Source: Shewanella putrefaciens (lineage in GTDB: Bacteria; Pseudomonadota; Gammaproteobacteria; Enterobacterales; Shewanellaceae). From it: a stretch of DNA of 64,000 nucleotides. Position 1 is the first letter of the stretch; every line of letters starts with the position of its first letter. The translations under genes and the position numbers were made by a program. The stretch is from NCBI RefSeq assembly GCF_016406305.1, contig NZ_CP066369.1, positions 2,250,501 through 2,314,500 on the forward strand. Reading direction: 5' to 3'. Under the pieces are notes generated by a model. It did not search any database, was not told the origin of the DNA, and was given only the letters and a program-made list of their open reading frames with translations. Below, piece by piece: positions 19,169 to 26,608 of the stretch.

Positions 19169-19392
19169 CCACTAGCCTAGGTCAACAATTCCGCAAGGCC
19201 CGCGCGCAACACGGTTGCAGCGCGGGCACTATCGGCAACTTAATCAACGTCACACAGAGCGAATGGCTTGCCTTTGAACTGGGCATGAAAACCCGCCAGC
19301 CGTTGACGATGATCCAACTCAAAAAAGCGGCCGACTTTATCAAGCTGCAAATCAAACCAGCCACCATAGCCAAAGCGCTGAGGGGGCAATGA
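19159..19392 (+). CDS. HTH-like early prophage protein
   Basis: A 77-residue protein whose segment LGQQFRKARAQHGCSAGTIGNLINVTQSEWLAFELGMKTRQPLTMIQLKKAADF reads like a Cro/CI-type helix-turn-helix. It may be a transcription regulator of the early or late genes. It overlaps its neighbours on both sides. Confidence 0.6.
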   Translation: MSITTSLGQQFRKARAQHGCSAGTIGNLINVTQSEWLAFELGMKTRQPLTMIQLKKAADFIKLQIKPATIAKALRGQ

Positions 19393-19565
19393 TGCAGATT
19401 AGTCCAGAGTGGTATCAAAAACGGGCGTTGCGTTGCTCAATGCTTGCTTTTAAAGCGGATGGAAAAGGTAACTTTAAGAGGGCCAAAAGGTTGGATGATT
19501 GGTCTGATAGGCTGATGGCGCTTGCTATTGAAGGGTTTAAACGCAGGGGTTGGTCATGCAACTAA
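19389..19565 (+). CDS. Small early prophage protein, unknown
   Basis: A 58-residue basic protein (MMQISPEWYQKRALRCSML...GFKRRGWSCN). It starts in an ATGA overlap with the previous gene and overlaps the next by 10 bases, which supports it as a real operon member. No family recognised. Confidence 0.55.
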   Translation: MMQISPEWYQKRALRCSMLAFKADGKGNFKRAKRLDDWSDRLMALAIEGFKRRGWSCN

Positions 19566-19738
19566 CCGACTACGCTCAGAGCCTTGTTGATTACGTCAAC
19601 ACCCATACCCGTTATGGCGAAATCGGTAGCCATATGTTTCTTGATTCATGTTTGGCGCCAAACTGGCGGCAGATGCAAGCGCCGCCAGATGCGCCCACGG
19701 TAGGCACTTGGGACGGGGTTGAAGATGATGAAGAATAG
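19556..19738 (+). CDS. Small acidic early prophage protein, unknown
   Basis: A 60-residue acidic protein (MQLTDYAQSLVDYVNTHTRYG...DGVEDDEE). It overlaps the replication gene start by 14 bases. No family recognised. Confidence 0.55.
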   Translation: MQLTDYAQSLVDYVNTHTRYGEIGSHMFLDSCLAPNWRQMQAPPDAPTVGTWDGVEDDEE

Positions 19739-21638
19739 TCCTTTGCCACAGAATCAGACCAAAACCATACAACAGAGGAGTAATAAATTATGGATCCACG
19801 ATAAGCCAATAAAGGGTGCGCGGGTGCCCATATCCACTGTTGAGATAATAGAGGATTTGCCGCCGCTCACCTTAGAGCCGCAAGACCTAACCGCCCCAAG
19901 GGGCGGTATTTTTGTATCTGAATTTGAGCAAGCCGCAGCGGAAAAGTTAAAGCTGGATTTAATGCGCAGGAATGCCAGCTTTTTTGCTGAAATGGCACTC
20001 CAAAACCCAAGCCCCGCAGGGCGGCCAACGGCCGAGAAAGCTAGGCTAGTCAAGGATTGCAAAAGTCCGACACGCCACACGGTAGCCACGACAAACGCCC
20101 GTAAGGAGGCCCGCCTTGGCCGCTATCTTGAACATTTACGCGCCAAGGATAGCGAGTCACACGGCAATGTTGCCGCCTCGCTGGGCGTGAATCTCGAAGC
20201 CTCAGAGCGTGTGCTTGTCCGTGATATTTACGAAACCGCGCCCGAAACCGTGGATCATGTGCCCAATGTCGGGCGGGTGAACCTTGAAACGGGCGAAATT
20301 TTGCCGCCGATGGACAACAGCGTGCGCAAATCTGACCGCAGCGGGATAGTGATCAGTAAAACGCCCGTTGTCCGAGTGTCGTACCGCGCATGGTCGGATG
20401 AATACCGCTTAAGAGTTCAAGCGGATATGCCGCCAAGTGAAGCGCCGCCTCAGCAATCGGGCGACAGAGTGACCAGCGACTTAAGCAGCCGTGGCGCTCG
20501 CAATATTTTGGACTCGGGCGCGTATGTGGCCGCCGTTCGCGGTGGGTTTACCACGTTTTTAACGCTCACTTTCAACAGTGAAGCCCGGGAGAGGATTATT
20601 AGCGGCGAATCGACCATAGGCGCGGAGTGTTCCCGCTTTTTTGATGCCATTAGCAAAATGTATCAGCGCGGTTGGTCATGCGATGGAGAAGTACTCAAAA
20701 ATGAAAACGGCTTTGACTGCATTGGCGCAACTGAGACTGTGGAGCCAGCGGGCGATAAGCTGGATTATCTATGGGTAGCCGAAGCGCCAAAGAATAAACA
20801 GGGTGAAGTAAACCCGCATTGCCATGTGCTGCTCCGCTGGCAGGTTGAGCCGCATTTGTTCCATGACTGGGCGGCGCGGATCGAGGCGCTTTGGGGGCAG
20901 GGGTTCGCCAACTTGCAACGCATCAAAAGCGCCAACGCCGCTGGCGGTTATCTGCTCAAAGCCTTGGGGTATCTGACCAAAGGCGAAAAAGCCGACCAAG
21001 GCGAAATTAAGGGAAACCGTTACAACATTTCAAAAACTGCCCGCGCCGCGCCGTGGGAGACCATCGCCAGCTATCACGCCGAGCATATGTCCTCAATCAT
21101 CGGCGAAATCAAATACAAGTTAGAAAACCGCGCCAAACCTATTCGCCGTGAAATTGGCCGCGCCTATGGTGCGCTTGAAAAGGCAATCCGCGACAAAGCC
21201 GTGATGAAAGCACAAAAACGCGCCGATGCCCTTGCCAAAATCAATAAACGCATTGCCGAGCTTGAGCAAAAAATCAAAACCAGTAAAGCCGCGCTCAAAG
21301 CGGGAGAGGTTCGCGCCCAAGACTATCAACTTACTTTTAAGGGTGCTGAGGCGCTTTCAAAGTTTTTCAACTGGGCGATCGGTGCCCGCCAGTGGCAGGG
21401 CTTAAGCCGTGAAAGTGAATGTGTTGAAAATAAAATCTGTCAGCGCCTTTGGACAAAGGGTATTAACGCCGCCCGCGCCACTTATAGCGCGGTGCGCAAT
21501 CGCCTTGCCGAAAAAGAGCGCCTTTGGTCGGCATGGCTGGCCGAGAAGTTAGCGCCTGAACCTGACCGAGAACTCGAAATCTTAATCCACCAAAAAAACC
21601 TTAAGGAATATCACCAATGGCAATTAAAGCTTTGTTAG
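19725..21638 (+). CDS. HUH-type replication initiation protein (PM2 P12-like)
   Basis: A 637-residue initiator expected to nick one strand and start rolling-circle replication, as proposed for phage PM2 P12 (about the same length). The two-histidine metal motif is NPHCHVLLRW (H365, H367), preceded by LDYLWVAEAP. Downstream, GGYLLKALGYLTKG offers catalytic tyrosines Y409 and Y416. A long helical basic region follows (residues 460-540). The ATG at 19725 is followed by another ATG. It overlaps neighbouring genes at both ends, as the last large gene of the early operon. Confidence 0.85.
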   Translation: MMKNSPLPQNQTKTIQQRSNKLWIHDKPIKGARVPISTVEIIEDLPPLTLEPQDLTAPRGGIFVSEFEQAAAEKLKLDLMRRNASFFAEMALQNPSPAGRPTAEKARLVKDCKSPTRHTVATTNARKEARLGRYLEHLRAKDSESHGNVAASLGVNLEASERVLVRDIYETAPETVDHVPNVGRVNLETGEILPPMDNSVRKSDRSGIVISKTPVVRVSYRAWSDEYRLRVQADMPPSEAPPQQSGDRVTSDLSSRGARNILDSGAYVAAVRGGFTTFLTLTFNSEARERIISGESTIGAECSRFFDAISKMYQRGWSCDGEVLKNENGFDCIGATETVEPAGDKLDYLWVAEAPKNKQGEVNPHCHVLLRWQVEPHLFHDWAARIEALWGQGFANLQRIKSANAAGGYLLKALGYLTKGEKADQGEIKGNRYNISKTARAAPWETIASYHAEHMSSIIGEIKYKLENRAKPIRREIGRAYGALEKAIRDKAVMKAQKRADALAKINKRIAELEQKIKTSKAALKAGEVRAQDYQLTFKGAEALSKFFNWAIGARQWQGLSRESECVENKICQRLWTKGINAARATYSAVRNRLAEKERLWSAWLAEKLAPEPDRELEILIHQKNLKEYHQWQLKLC

Positions 21639-21817
21639 ACCAACACCAAAAAATCGGCCAAGTGATTGAGGCAGCTGAAAAGGCCATGCCGTTTCAAGCC
21701 ATTACCTTAGCCAAAAAAGCCGCCAGTCAAAGCCATGATCTCTTAGGCGACATTATCGAGCACATTGCCGAATTAGATAAGCGCGTTAATGCATTGGAGG
21801 GGCGCAATCATGGGTAA
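21617..21817 (+). CDS. Small helical prophage protein
   Basis: A 66-residue protein, predicted all-helical with heptad-like spacing (HDLLGDIIEHIAELDKRVNALEGR). It starts inside the end of the replication gene after AAGGAATATCACC. Function unknown. Confidence 0.6.
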   Translation: MAIKALLDQHQKIGQVIEAAEKAMPFQAITLAKKAASQSHDLLGDIIEHIAELDKRVNALEGRNHG

Positions 21818-22031
21818 TCATGCAAACAAACGCGCCGCAGCAGCGGCTCACAATGCCCGCTATGCCGAACGTGAAGCGATTCGGCCAAATATCACTAAAT
21901 CGCCTGGTCAAACGGTGGCTAAAAAAGTCGAACCTGTATCGAGCGAACCCGTTAAGCCCGTAGTCAAACCTAAACGCTGTTGGTTTGGCGCAATATTGGC
22001 GGCTTTTATGCCCGTATCATTAAGGGGGTAA
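21810..22031 (+). CDS. Small basic prophage protein with C-terminal hydrophobic segment
   Basis: A 73-residue basic protein (MGNHANKRAAAAAHNARYAER...) ending in CWFGAILAAFMPVSLRG, a possible short membrane segment. GGAGGGG precedes the ATG. Function unknown; it could be a minor virion membrane protein. Confidence 0.55.
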   Translation: MGNHANKRAAAAAHNARYAEREAIRPNITKSPGQTVAKKVEPVSSEPVKPVVKPKRCWFGAILAAFMPVSLRG

Positions 22032-22032
22032 C

Positions 22033-22416
22033 ATGGCACGTAAACCTAAAAATGAGGATATAGGCGAAATCCTTTGCCCATTCTGCAACGAAAAAGCACC
22101 AGTACGGCGCGACTGTAACGGCAAACTCTACTATGTGAGTAAAGCGGGAATGATTAAGCCTAACTTACCTACGGGGCAAGATTGGATGCTTGAAAATGCG
22201 GTGATTTGGTCACCAACACAAAAAGCGGAAAACCAAGCCGTAACGGAACCTGAAACCGCCAAGCTGTTAACGAGTCCCGTCATCATTAACGGGGTCAAAA
22301 TACCGCCCATTCCTGCCCGTGTACCCGTTAACGAGTCCGCAGGACAAATCCCCGTTACGGGGGCAGAATCGCCAATCGAGGAAAAACCCAGTTTTGTGAA
22401 GTGGCTAATCGGTTAA
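22033..22416 (+). CDS. Zinc-ribbon-like prophage protein
   Basis: A 127-residue protein with an N-terminal CPFCNEKAPVRRDCNGKLYY segment resembling a zinc ribbon, then a Pro-rich middle and the C-terminal FVKWLIG. The role is unknown. Its 3' half contains three copies of the 9-mer GTTAACGAG (22265, 22327, 22412). Confidence 0.6.
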   Translation: MARKPKNEDIGEILCPFCNEKAPVRRDCNGKLYYVSKAGMIKPNLPTGQDWMLENAVIWSPTQKAENQAVTEPETAKLLTSPVIINGVKIPPIPARVPVNESAGQIPVTGAESPIEEKPSFVKWLIG

Positions 22417-22473
22417 CGAGCCAGCCAAAAGCCCATTAACGGCGTGATGCCGTAACAGTCCCAAGGGGAAATT

Positions 22474-22902
22474 ATGTTAGAACAAGACCAACTGCCAGAA
22501 GAAGATTTAACAGGCGTAGAAGCCGAGCATTTTTCCGAGTTCGATGCCGCCTTAGCCGCCGCCCAGCAAATCGAAGGGGGCGGACTCCAAGCCGAAAACC
22601 AAGGTTATCAACCCACACAAGCCGCCCATGTATCGGGTAGTGAGCTAATCGCGCCGATTATTGGCCTTACTTGCGCCATTTTTGCCCCTAACTGGAATAT
22701 TGCGCCAGAGGAACAACAAGCCCTCGCCGACAGCTACGGCGCATTAATCGACAAGTATTTCCCCGAAGGGGCGGGAGCCTTTGGGGTCGAGCTTAATGCG
22801 CTGATTATCACAGGGGCAATTCTCGCGCCGCGTTTTAAAACCCCGCGCCACGCTGAAAAGGAGGTGAAAAACGATGACCAGACCACCGAAAAAGCGGATT
22901 GA
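22474..22902 (+). CDS. Acidic prophage protein upstream of the packaging ATPase
   Basis: A 142-residue acidic protein with two hydrophobic stretches (SELIAPIIGLTCAIFAPNW and VELNALIITGAILAPRF), so it may be a virion membrane protein. It overlaps the ATPase gene by 29 bases. The ribosome site lies in CCCAAGGGGAAAT, a leader repeated before the tiny gene at 24697. No family recognised. Confidence 0.6.
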   Translation: MLEQDQLPEEDLTGVEAEHFSEFDAALAAAQQIEGGGLQAENQGYQPTQAAHVSGSELIAPIIGLTCAIFAPNWNIAPEEQQALADSYGALIDKYFPEGAGAFGVELNALIITGAILAPRFKTPRHAEKEVKNDDQTTEKAD

Positions 22903-23539
22903 TACCAGCCGCAAGGCTGATGTGCGGGTTGTCTGTGGTGCTACAGGGTCAGCAAAGTCGAGCTATGTTAAAGCCGAGCTTAAGCGGCTTAAATGTCCTC
23001 GGGTGATTATTTGGGATCCAGTGGATGAATACGGCGAGCTTGAGGGCATTGTAAAAGTGACCACCGCCGCCGCATTAGTGGATATTCTCAGGCGTTACCC
23101 AAGGGGCGCGTTAAAGGTTCGCTTTGTCACCACTAACTTTAAGTTGTTTGAAGTGTGGGCGCAATGTGCATTTAGCTGGTGCAATGCCGCCGTGGTTGCC
23201 GAAGAAATTGCCGATGTGACCAGCCCAAGCAAAGCGCCGCCTTGGTGGGGGCAGGTGATACGCAAAGGCCGCGCCCGTGGCCTAGCGCCTATCTTTGCTT
23301 TAACGCAGCGCCCCGCAGAATCCGATAAAACCGCATTAGGTAACGCGACCATTATTCGTTGTGGTCGCTTAAGCCGCGCCGCCGACCGCCGTATGATGGC
23401 CGCAGAAATGGATATTAGTCCCAGTGTGCTGGCCAAGCTGGTGCCGCTGGATTATGTGATGAAGGATATGAATACAAATAAGGTTGTCAGGGGAAACATT
23501 GCATCGAGTAAAATTGAACATGTAAATCTTGTGAGATAA
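22874..23539 (+). CDS. P9/A32-type genome-packaging ATPase
   Basis: A 221-residue ATPase of the FtsK/HerA group, the size of PM2 P9. Walker A is GATGSAKSS (residues 22-30), the Walker B-like strand is NAAVVAEEIADV, and IFALTQRPAE carries the glutamine typical of the P9/A32 packaging motif. It probably translocates phage DNA into procapsids. The start is preceded by a perfect AAGGAGGTGA at 6-base spacing, the strongest ribosome site of the element. Such proteins are sometimes mislabelled Zot-like; the coat protein nearby argues for packaging. Confidence 0.85.
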   Translation: MTRPPKKRIDTSRKADVRVVCGATGSAKSSYVKAELKRLKCPRVIIWDPVDEYGELEGIVKVTTAAALVDILRRYPRGALKVRFVTTNFKLFEVWAQCAFSWCNAAVVAEEIADVTSPSKAPPWWGQVIRKGRARGLAPIFALTQRPAESDKTALGNATIIRCGRLSRAADRRMMAAEMDISPSVLAKLVPLDYVMKDMNTNKVVRGNIASSKIEHVNLVR

Positions 23540-23626
23540 AAATACAAGTTTGTGAGCTGGCTAGGCTTGATTAAATTTTAAACGCCCCAATAAATGTTTA
23601 ATAATCAAAACAACTGGAGTCGTAAG

Positions 23627-24559
23627 ATGGAAATTAGAGCAAAAAGCCTGCGAACGTTAAGTCGCATTAAAAATTTAGTTGAACAGAACAAATCAATCAG
23701 ATTTGTACATTCAGTTAAAGATATGAGTGAACAATTAGCAAAAAAAATTGGTTTTGATGTACCTCTAGAAGCTGGGTCTTATATAACCCCCAAAGTGATA
23801 GGGAAAGTTTCAAAATTTAACGCTTTAGGTAAAGAAGTAATCCGTAAAGACTTACCGAAAGAAAATTATAGCTATATGTCATTTAGAACTACCTATGATT
23901 GGCATAGAAATCCACATCAAAGCCTTCAAACCATAACAATTAAGCGATACCCAAGAGATGAAGTTTATCCTCCTTCTGTTCAATTAACAGTTGTTGATAT
24001 AAATGGAGAGCTATATATATCAAGCGATATCATAACGTTATCATCTATGGGTGAAGATAGTGTTCTACACATTTGTAACTTGATGCTAGAGATTTTTGGC
24101 AGTTTCAAAGTAGTAGATATTGCAAGCCAATCGGTTTTGGGTGTGAAGAAAAAAAATTTGAACTGGGAGTTGTTGCCTAAAGGGGATAGTCCTTGGACAC
24201 CGTCGGATGTAAAAAGATTTATATCTGATAGGTGCAAAGATCTTAAGCCATCTGAGAGAGAGGCTATTATACATCGGACTAATTATATAATGGCTAAAAA
24301 ACCAGATTTTATTGCGTCAGGAAAAGCTGGGTTTAATGGCTATTTTGTTTACGGCTTTGAAGCATCGTCTGTATTCATTCTTGAAAGTGTTCAGTTTGGG
24401 AATGCAACTTACGTTCTGAGTGAGGATTGGGAGGAAATATCCAAACTTACAAAAAGCGAAATTATTAATGGTGATGTGACGCACGCTCGCGTTATTCATG
24501 ACCATAGTTGGAACAAAAAATTAAGTATTGCAATAGATAATTTAAAAAGTACCCGTTAA
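23627..24559 (+). CDS. AT-rich cargo gene of unknown function
   Basis: A 310-residue, mixed alpha/beta, apparently cytoplasmic protein without signal or membrane segment. Base composition and codon use are visibly AT-rich (many AAA, ATA, AAT, TTA codons) compared with the GC-richer phage genes on both sides. It interrupts the packaging-structural gene order and has its own palindromic terminator. The C-terminal stretch GNATYVLSEDWEEISKLTKSEIINGDVTHARVIHDHSWNKKL has the look of a conserved domain tail, but I cannot name the family. The ATG at 23627 has GGAG before it; an ATG 11 codons earlier has none. A lysogenic-conversion or anti-phage role is a guess. Confidence 0.75.
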   Translation: MEIRAKSLRTLSRIKNLVEQNKSIRFVHSVKDMSEQLAKKIGFDVPLEAGSYITPKVIGKVSKFNALGKEVIRKDLPKENYSYMSFRTTYDWHRNPHQSLQTITIKRYPRDEVYPPSVQLTVVDINGELYISSDIITLSSMGEDSVLHICNLMLEIFGSFKVVDIASQSVLGVKKKNLNWELLPKGDSPWTPSDVKRFISDRCKDLKPSEREAIIHRTNYIMAKKPDFIASGKAGFNGYFVYGFEASSVFILESVQFGNATYVLSEDWEEISKLTKSEIINGDVTHARVIHDHSWNKKLSIAIDNLKSTR

Positions 24560-24566
24560 CGGGTAC
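24549..24566 (+). terminator. Palindromic terminator of the cargo gene
   Basis: GTACCCGTTAACGGGTAC is a perfect 18-base palindrome followed by GCTTTT. It contains the cargo gene's stop codon. Confidence 0.6.
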
Positions 24567-24597
24567 GCTTTTCTCCCGCTTAAAATCCCCGTATACC

Positions 24598-24660
24598 TAT
24601 AAGCGCACTTAGCCAACGCTGTGAAGCGTAGGCACGTTAACCCGCCGTGAGGCGCTTATA
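24598..24660. repeat. Inverted repeat between cargo gene and structural genes
   Basis: TATAAGCGC (24598) and GCGCTTATA (24652) are 9-base inverted repeats, with a smaller stem inside (ACGCT/AGCGT) and a GCCGTGAGGC hairpin partly repeated just after. It may be a processing or termination structure. Confidence 0.4.
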
Positions 24661-24696
24661 GTCTGCCGTGAGGCAGCGTATCCCAAGGGGAAATCC

Positions 24697-24789
24697 ATGC
24701 TTAAAAAATACCTGCCTTTTGTGGCGATTGCTGTCGGCGTTGTCTATGCCGCTAATCGCGTCCCGTCTGTTCGCCGTTTAATTGGTTAA
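24697..24789 (+). CDS. Tiny membrane protein (30 aa), probable virion component
   Basis: MLKKYLPFVAIAVGVVYAANRVPSVRRLIG: a lysine-rich start, one membrane helix and a basic tail. The AAGGGG ribosome site lies 8 bases upstream and it directly precedes the coat gene. PM2-type virions contain several such peptides in their internal membrane. Confidence 0.55.
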   Translation: MLKKYLPFVAIAVGVVYAANRVPSVRRLIG

Positions 24790-24799
24790 GGGGTAGAAC

Positions 24800-25600
24800 A
24801 TGCGTACAACAGTTAAACTCCCATCCTTTTCAAACGTAGCAGCGGGCAATACTGCCACGCTTGAGCTTCCAATCGGCCGCACCTATGACCGCATCCACGT
24901 AAATTATGCGGGTGTGACTCTGGCGCAGATGAAAAACATCCGCTTAGAGGTTAACGGTAAAGCGATCCTCGAATTTAAAGACGGCACCGCCTTAGAGAAT
25001 TACAACAAATTCTATAAGCGCAACACCGCCGCAGGTGTGCTTGATTTCCACTTCAAGCGCGATGAAATGAAAACCCTACTCGAAGCCCGCATGTTCGGAC
25101 TCGGCACTAAATCGGGTAATTCAGGGATCATTTCAAACGTAACTATGCGCATTGAAATTGATGCCGCAGCCGCCGCACCAGTGCTGCAAGGCTACGCGAT
25201 TCAATCCGATGCCGCCGAAATTGGTTACATTACCAAAATCAAAACCTTCCCAGTGGCCCTAAACGAAGGCATCACCGAGATTGACAAAATCCCGCGCCCT
25301 GCCTCTGCCAGTATCGCGGCGATTCACATCGTTACCGCAACAGAAGTGACCAAGGTCGAGTTAGAAATGGATTCGCTCAAAGCCTTTGAAAGTGACAAGG
25401 CATTGATCGAGAAAATCCAAACTGACCATGGCCGAGTCCCACAGGCTGACCGTGTGACGCTCGACTTTGCCCTTGAGGGCGACATGCTCCAAGCCATTCC
25501 GCTGGCGGGTCTGCAAGATTTGCGTATTCGCGTGTATACCGCTGGCGCAGGTTCGGCCAACGTGGTCGTGGAATACTTTGACGGCCTAGCAGGTATCTAA
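24800..25600 (+). CDS. Major capsid protein, PM2 P2-like double jelly roll
   Basis: A 266-residue coat protein. PM2 P2 has 269 residues, and from memory the two share an unmistakable pattern: NVAAGN near residue 14, LPIG-T-Y, the stretch YAGVTLAQMKNIRLEVNGK, RMFGLGT, RPAS..IAAIHI, LEGDM and a C-terminal VVEY. This fold forms trimeric capsomers over an inner membrane and is the strongest evidence for the element's identity. AAGGGG precedes the ATG. An alignment is still needed to give a percentage. Confidence 0.92.
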   Translation: MRTTVKLPSFSNVAAGNTATLELPIGRTYDRIHVNYAGVTLAQMKNIRLEVNGKAILEFKDGTALENYNKFYKRNTAAGVLDFHFKRDEMKTLLEARMFGLGTKSGNSGIISNVTMRIEIDAAAAAPVLQGYAIQSDAAEIGYITKIKTFPVALNEGITEIDKIPRPASASIAAIHIVTATEVTKVELEMDSLKAFESDKALIEKIQTDHGRVPQADRVTLDFALEGDMLQAIPLAGLQDLRIRVYTAGAGSANVVVEYFDGLAGI

Positions 25601-25609
25601 GGGGGCTGT

Positions 25610-25987
25610 ATGGCTTTTGATTACCTGACAGGCTCCCTTGAGGAGTATTTAAAAACGCCGCAGGCGGCAACGGCCACGCAAGTGACCAAAGTTGCTGCTA
25701 ACCCGTCAACTACGGGTTGGTTTGACCGTGTTAACGAGGGGCTAGGCATGGCCCTCGGGACATGGGCGCAGGTCGAGCAAATCAAGGCGATGAAAAACGC
25801 CAACGGCACAGGGCAAATGGAATTGTTAGAAACAGTTCAAACGCCCAATCCAAATACCAATTATTACGGCACGCCCGCCGAACAAATGCGCCAAAAAATG
25901 GCGCAGGGGTTACAAGTCGGCACAGGCACACTGTTCGCCGTTGTTGGCGGGGTGGCGCTGTTGTATTGGTTAAGTCGCAGGAAATAG
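25610..25987 (+). CDS. Probable virion membrane protein
   Basis: A 125-residue protein with a soluble N-terminal part and one C-terminal membrane helix (GTLFAVVGGVALLYWLSRRK). It starts 9 bases after the coat gene, the classic slot for a membrane-anchored structural protein. Confidence 0.65.
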   Translation: MAFDYLTGSLEEYLKTPQAATATQVTKVAANPSTTGWFDRVNEGLGMALGTWAQVEQIKAMKNANGTGQMELLETVQTPNPNTNYYGTPAEQMRQKMAQGLQVGTGTLFAVVGGVALLYWLSRRK

Positions 25988-25995
25988 GGGGCGCT

Positions 25996-26088
25996 ATGAA
26001 TAAAGCGTTTTTATGGCAAGTGGCGGGCGCGGTAGCCGCTGGGTTGATCCTGAATTACATCACCACTAAAAAAGCCGAGGTGAAATAA
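25996..26088 (+). CDS. Tiny membrane protein (30 aa), probable virion component
   Basis: MNKAFLWQVAGAVAAGLILNYITTKKAEVK: one helix with a basic tail. Its stop shares a base with the next start (TAATG), so it is translationally coupled. Confidence 0.55.
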   Translation: MNKAFLWQVAGAVAAGLILNYITTKKAEVK

Positions 26089-26270
26089 TGCCTCCAATCA
26101 GCGCAAGCAATTCAAGCGCGGCGAGTAGCGGCACAGGTGATCAACAAAACAACGCCGCTTTTATGGGCGGCAATGTGAATTTTGGTGCAGGTAGCGGCAG
26201 CGGTGGCAATCTATGGCTAATTCTAGGCGCGGCGGCGATTGCTGCTTACTTCCTACTGAAAAAGAAATAG
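26088..26270 (+). CDS. Small Gly/Ser-rich membrane protein
   Basis: A 60-residue protein: a Ser/Gly/Asn-rich flexible N-terminus and a C-terminal helix (NLWLILGAAAIAAYFLLKKK). It is likely a minor structural membrane protein. It overlaps the next ORF by 58 bases. Confidence 0.6.
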   Translation: MPPISASNSSAASSGTGDQQNNAAFMGGNVNFGAGSGSGGNLWLILGAAAIAAYFLLKKK

Positions 26271-26608
26271 CAGCACTCGCATGGGAAAAATTAGCGCCCG
26301 CCTTGGGTGATGACTTGCGCACCATTATCAGCGAAGTCCACCGAGGCGAGGCGCAATTAATCGCATGGGGTAACAACGAGTTTTTTACTGTGCTGCGCGG
26401 CGAAGTGGCCGCCAACGGTAAAGAGCTCGTGATTGTCGCGGCAGCGGGTAAAAACTCAATGCCACACCTCGAAGAAATTCACACACAAGCAAAGGCGCAG
26501 GGGTTCGCCAGCGTTCGACTACACACCAAGCGCCCCGAAGCCATGCTCCGAATGGGCAAGCGTTTTGGCTATGAAAAGGCCGAAACCATACTAAGGGCGG
26601 TTTTATAA
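26213..26608 (+). CDS. GNAT-like small protein in the virion gene cluster
   Basis: A 131-residue soluble protein. The C-terminal half (LVIVAAAGKNSMPHLEEIHTQAKAQGFASVRLHTKRPEAMLRMGKRFGYEKAETILR) looks like the end of an N-acetyltransferase fold, but the usual acetyl-CoA signature is weak. The only ATG lies 58 bases inside the previous gene; a non-ATG start nearer 26250 is possible. Its stop shares a base with the next start. The assignment is tentative. Confidence 0.5.
   Translation: MANSRRGGDCCLLPTEKEIAALAWEKLAPALGDDLRTIISEVHRGEAQLIAWGNNEFFTVLRGEVAANGKELVIVAAAGKNSMPHLEEIHTQAKAQGFASVRLHTKRPEAMLRMGKRFGYEKAETILRAVL

Noticed and set aside
21120..21560. Long reverse-strand ORFs opposite the replication gene
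   Set aside because: They are shadows caused by the GC-rich codon pattern of the replication gene.
22874..23539. Zot-like toxin of a filamentous phage
   Set aside because: The Walker motifs are shared, but the neighbouring coat protein, the HUH initiator and the virion-type lysin fit a PM2-like phage; no filamentous coat or pIII gene is seen.
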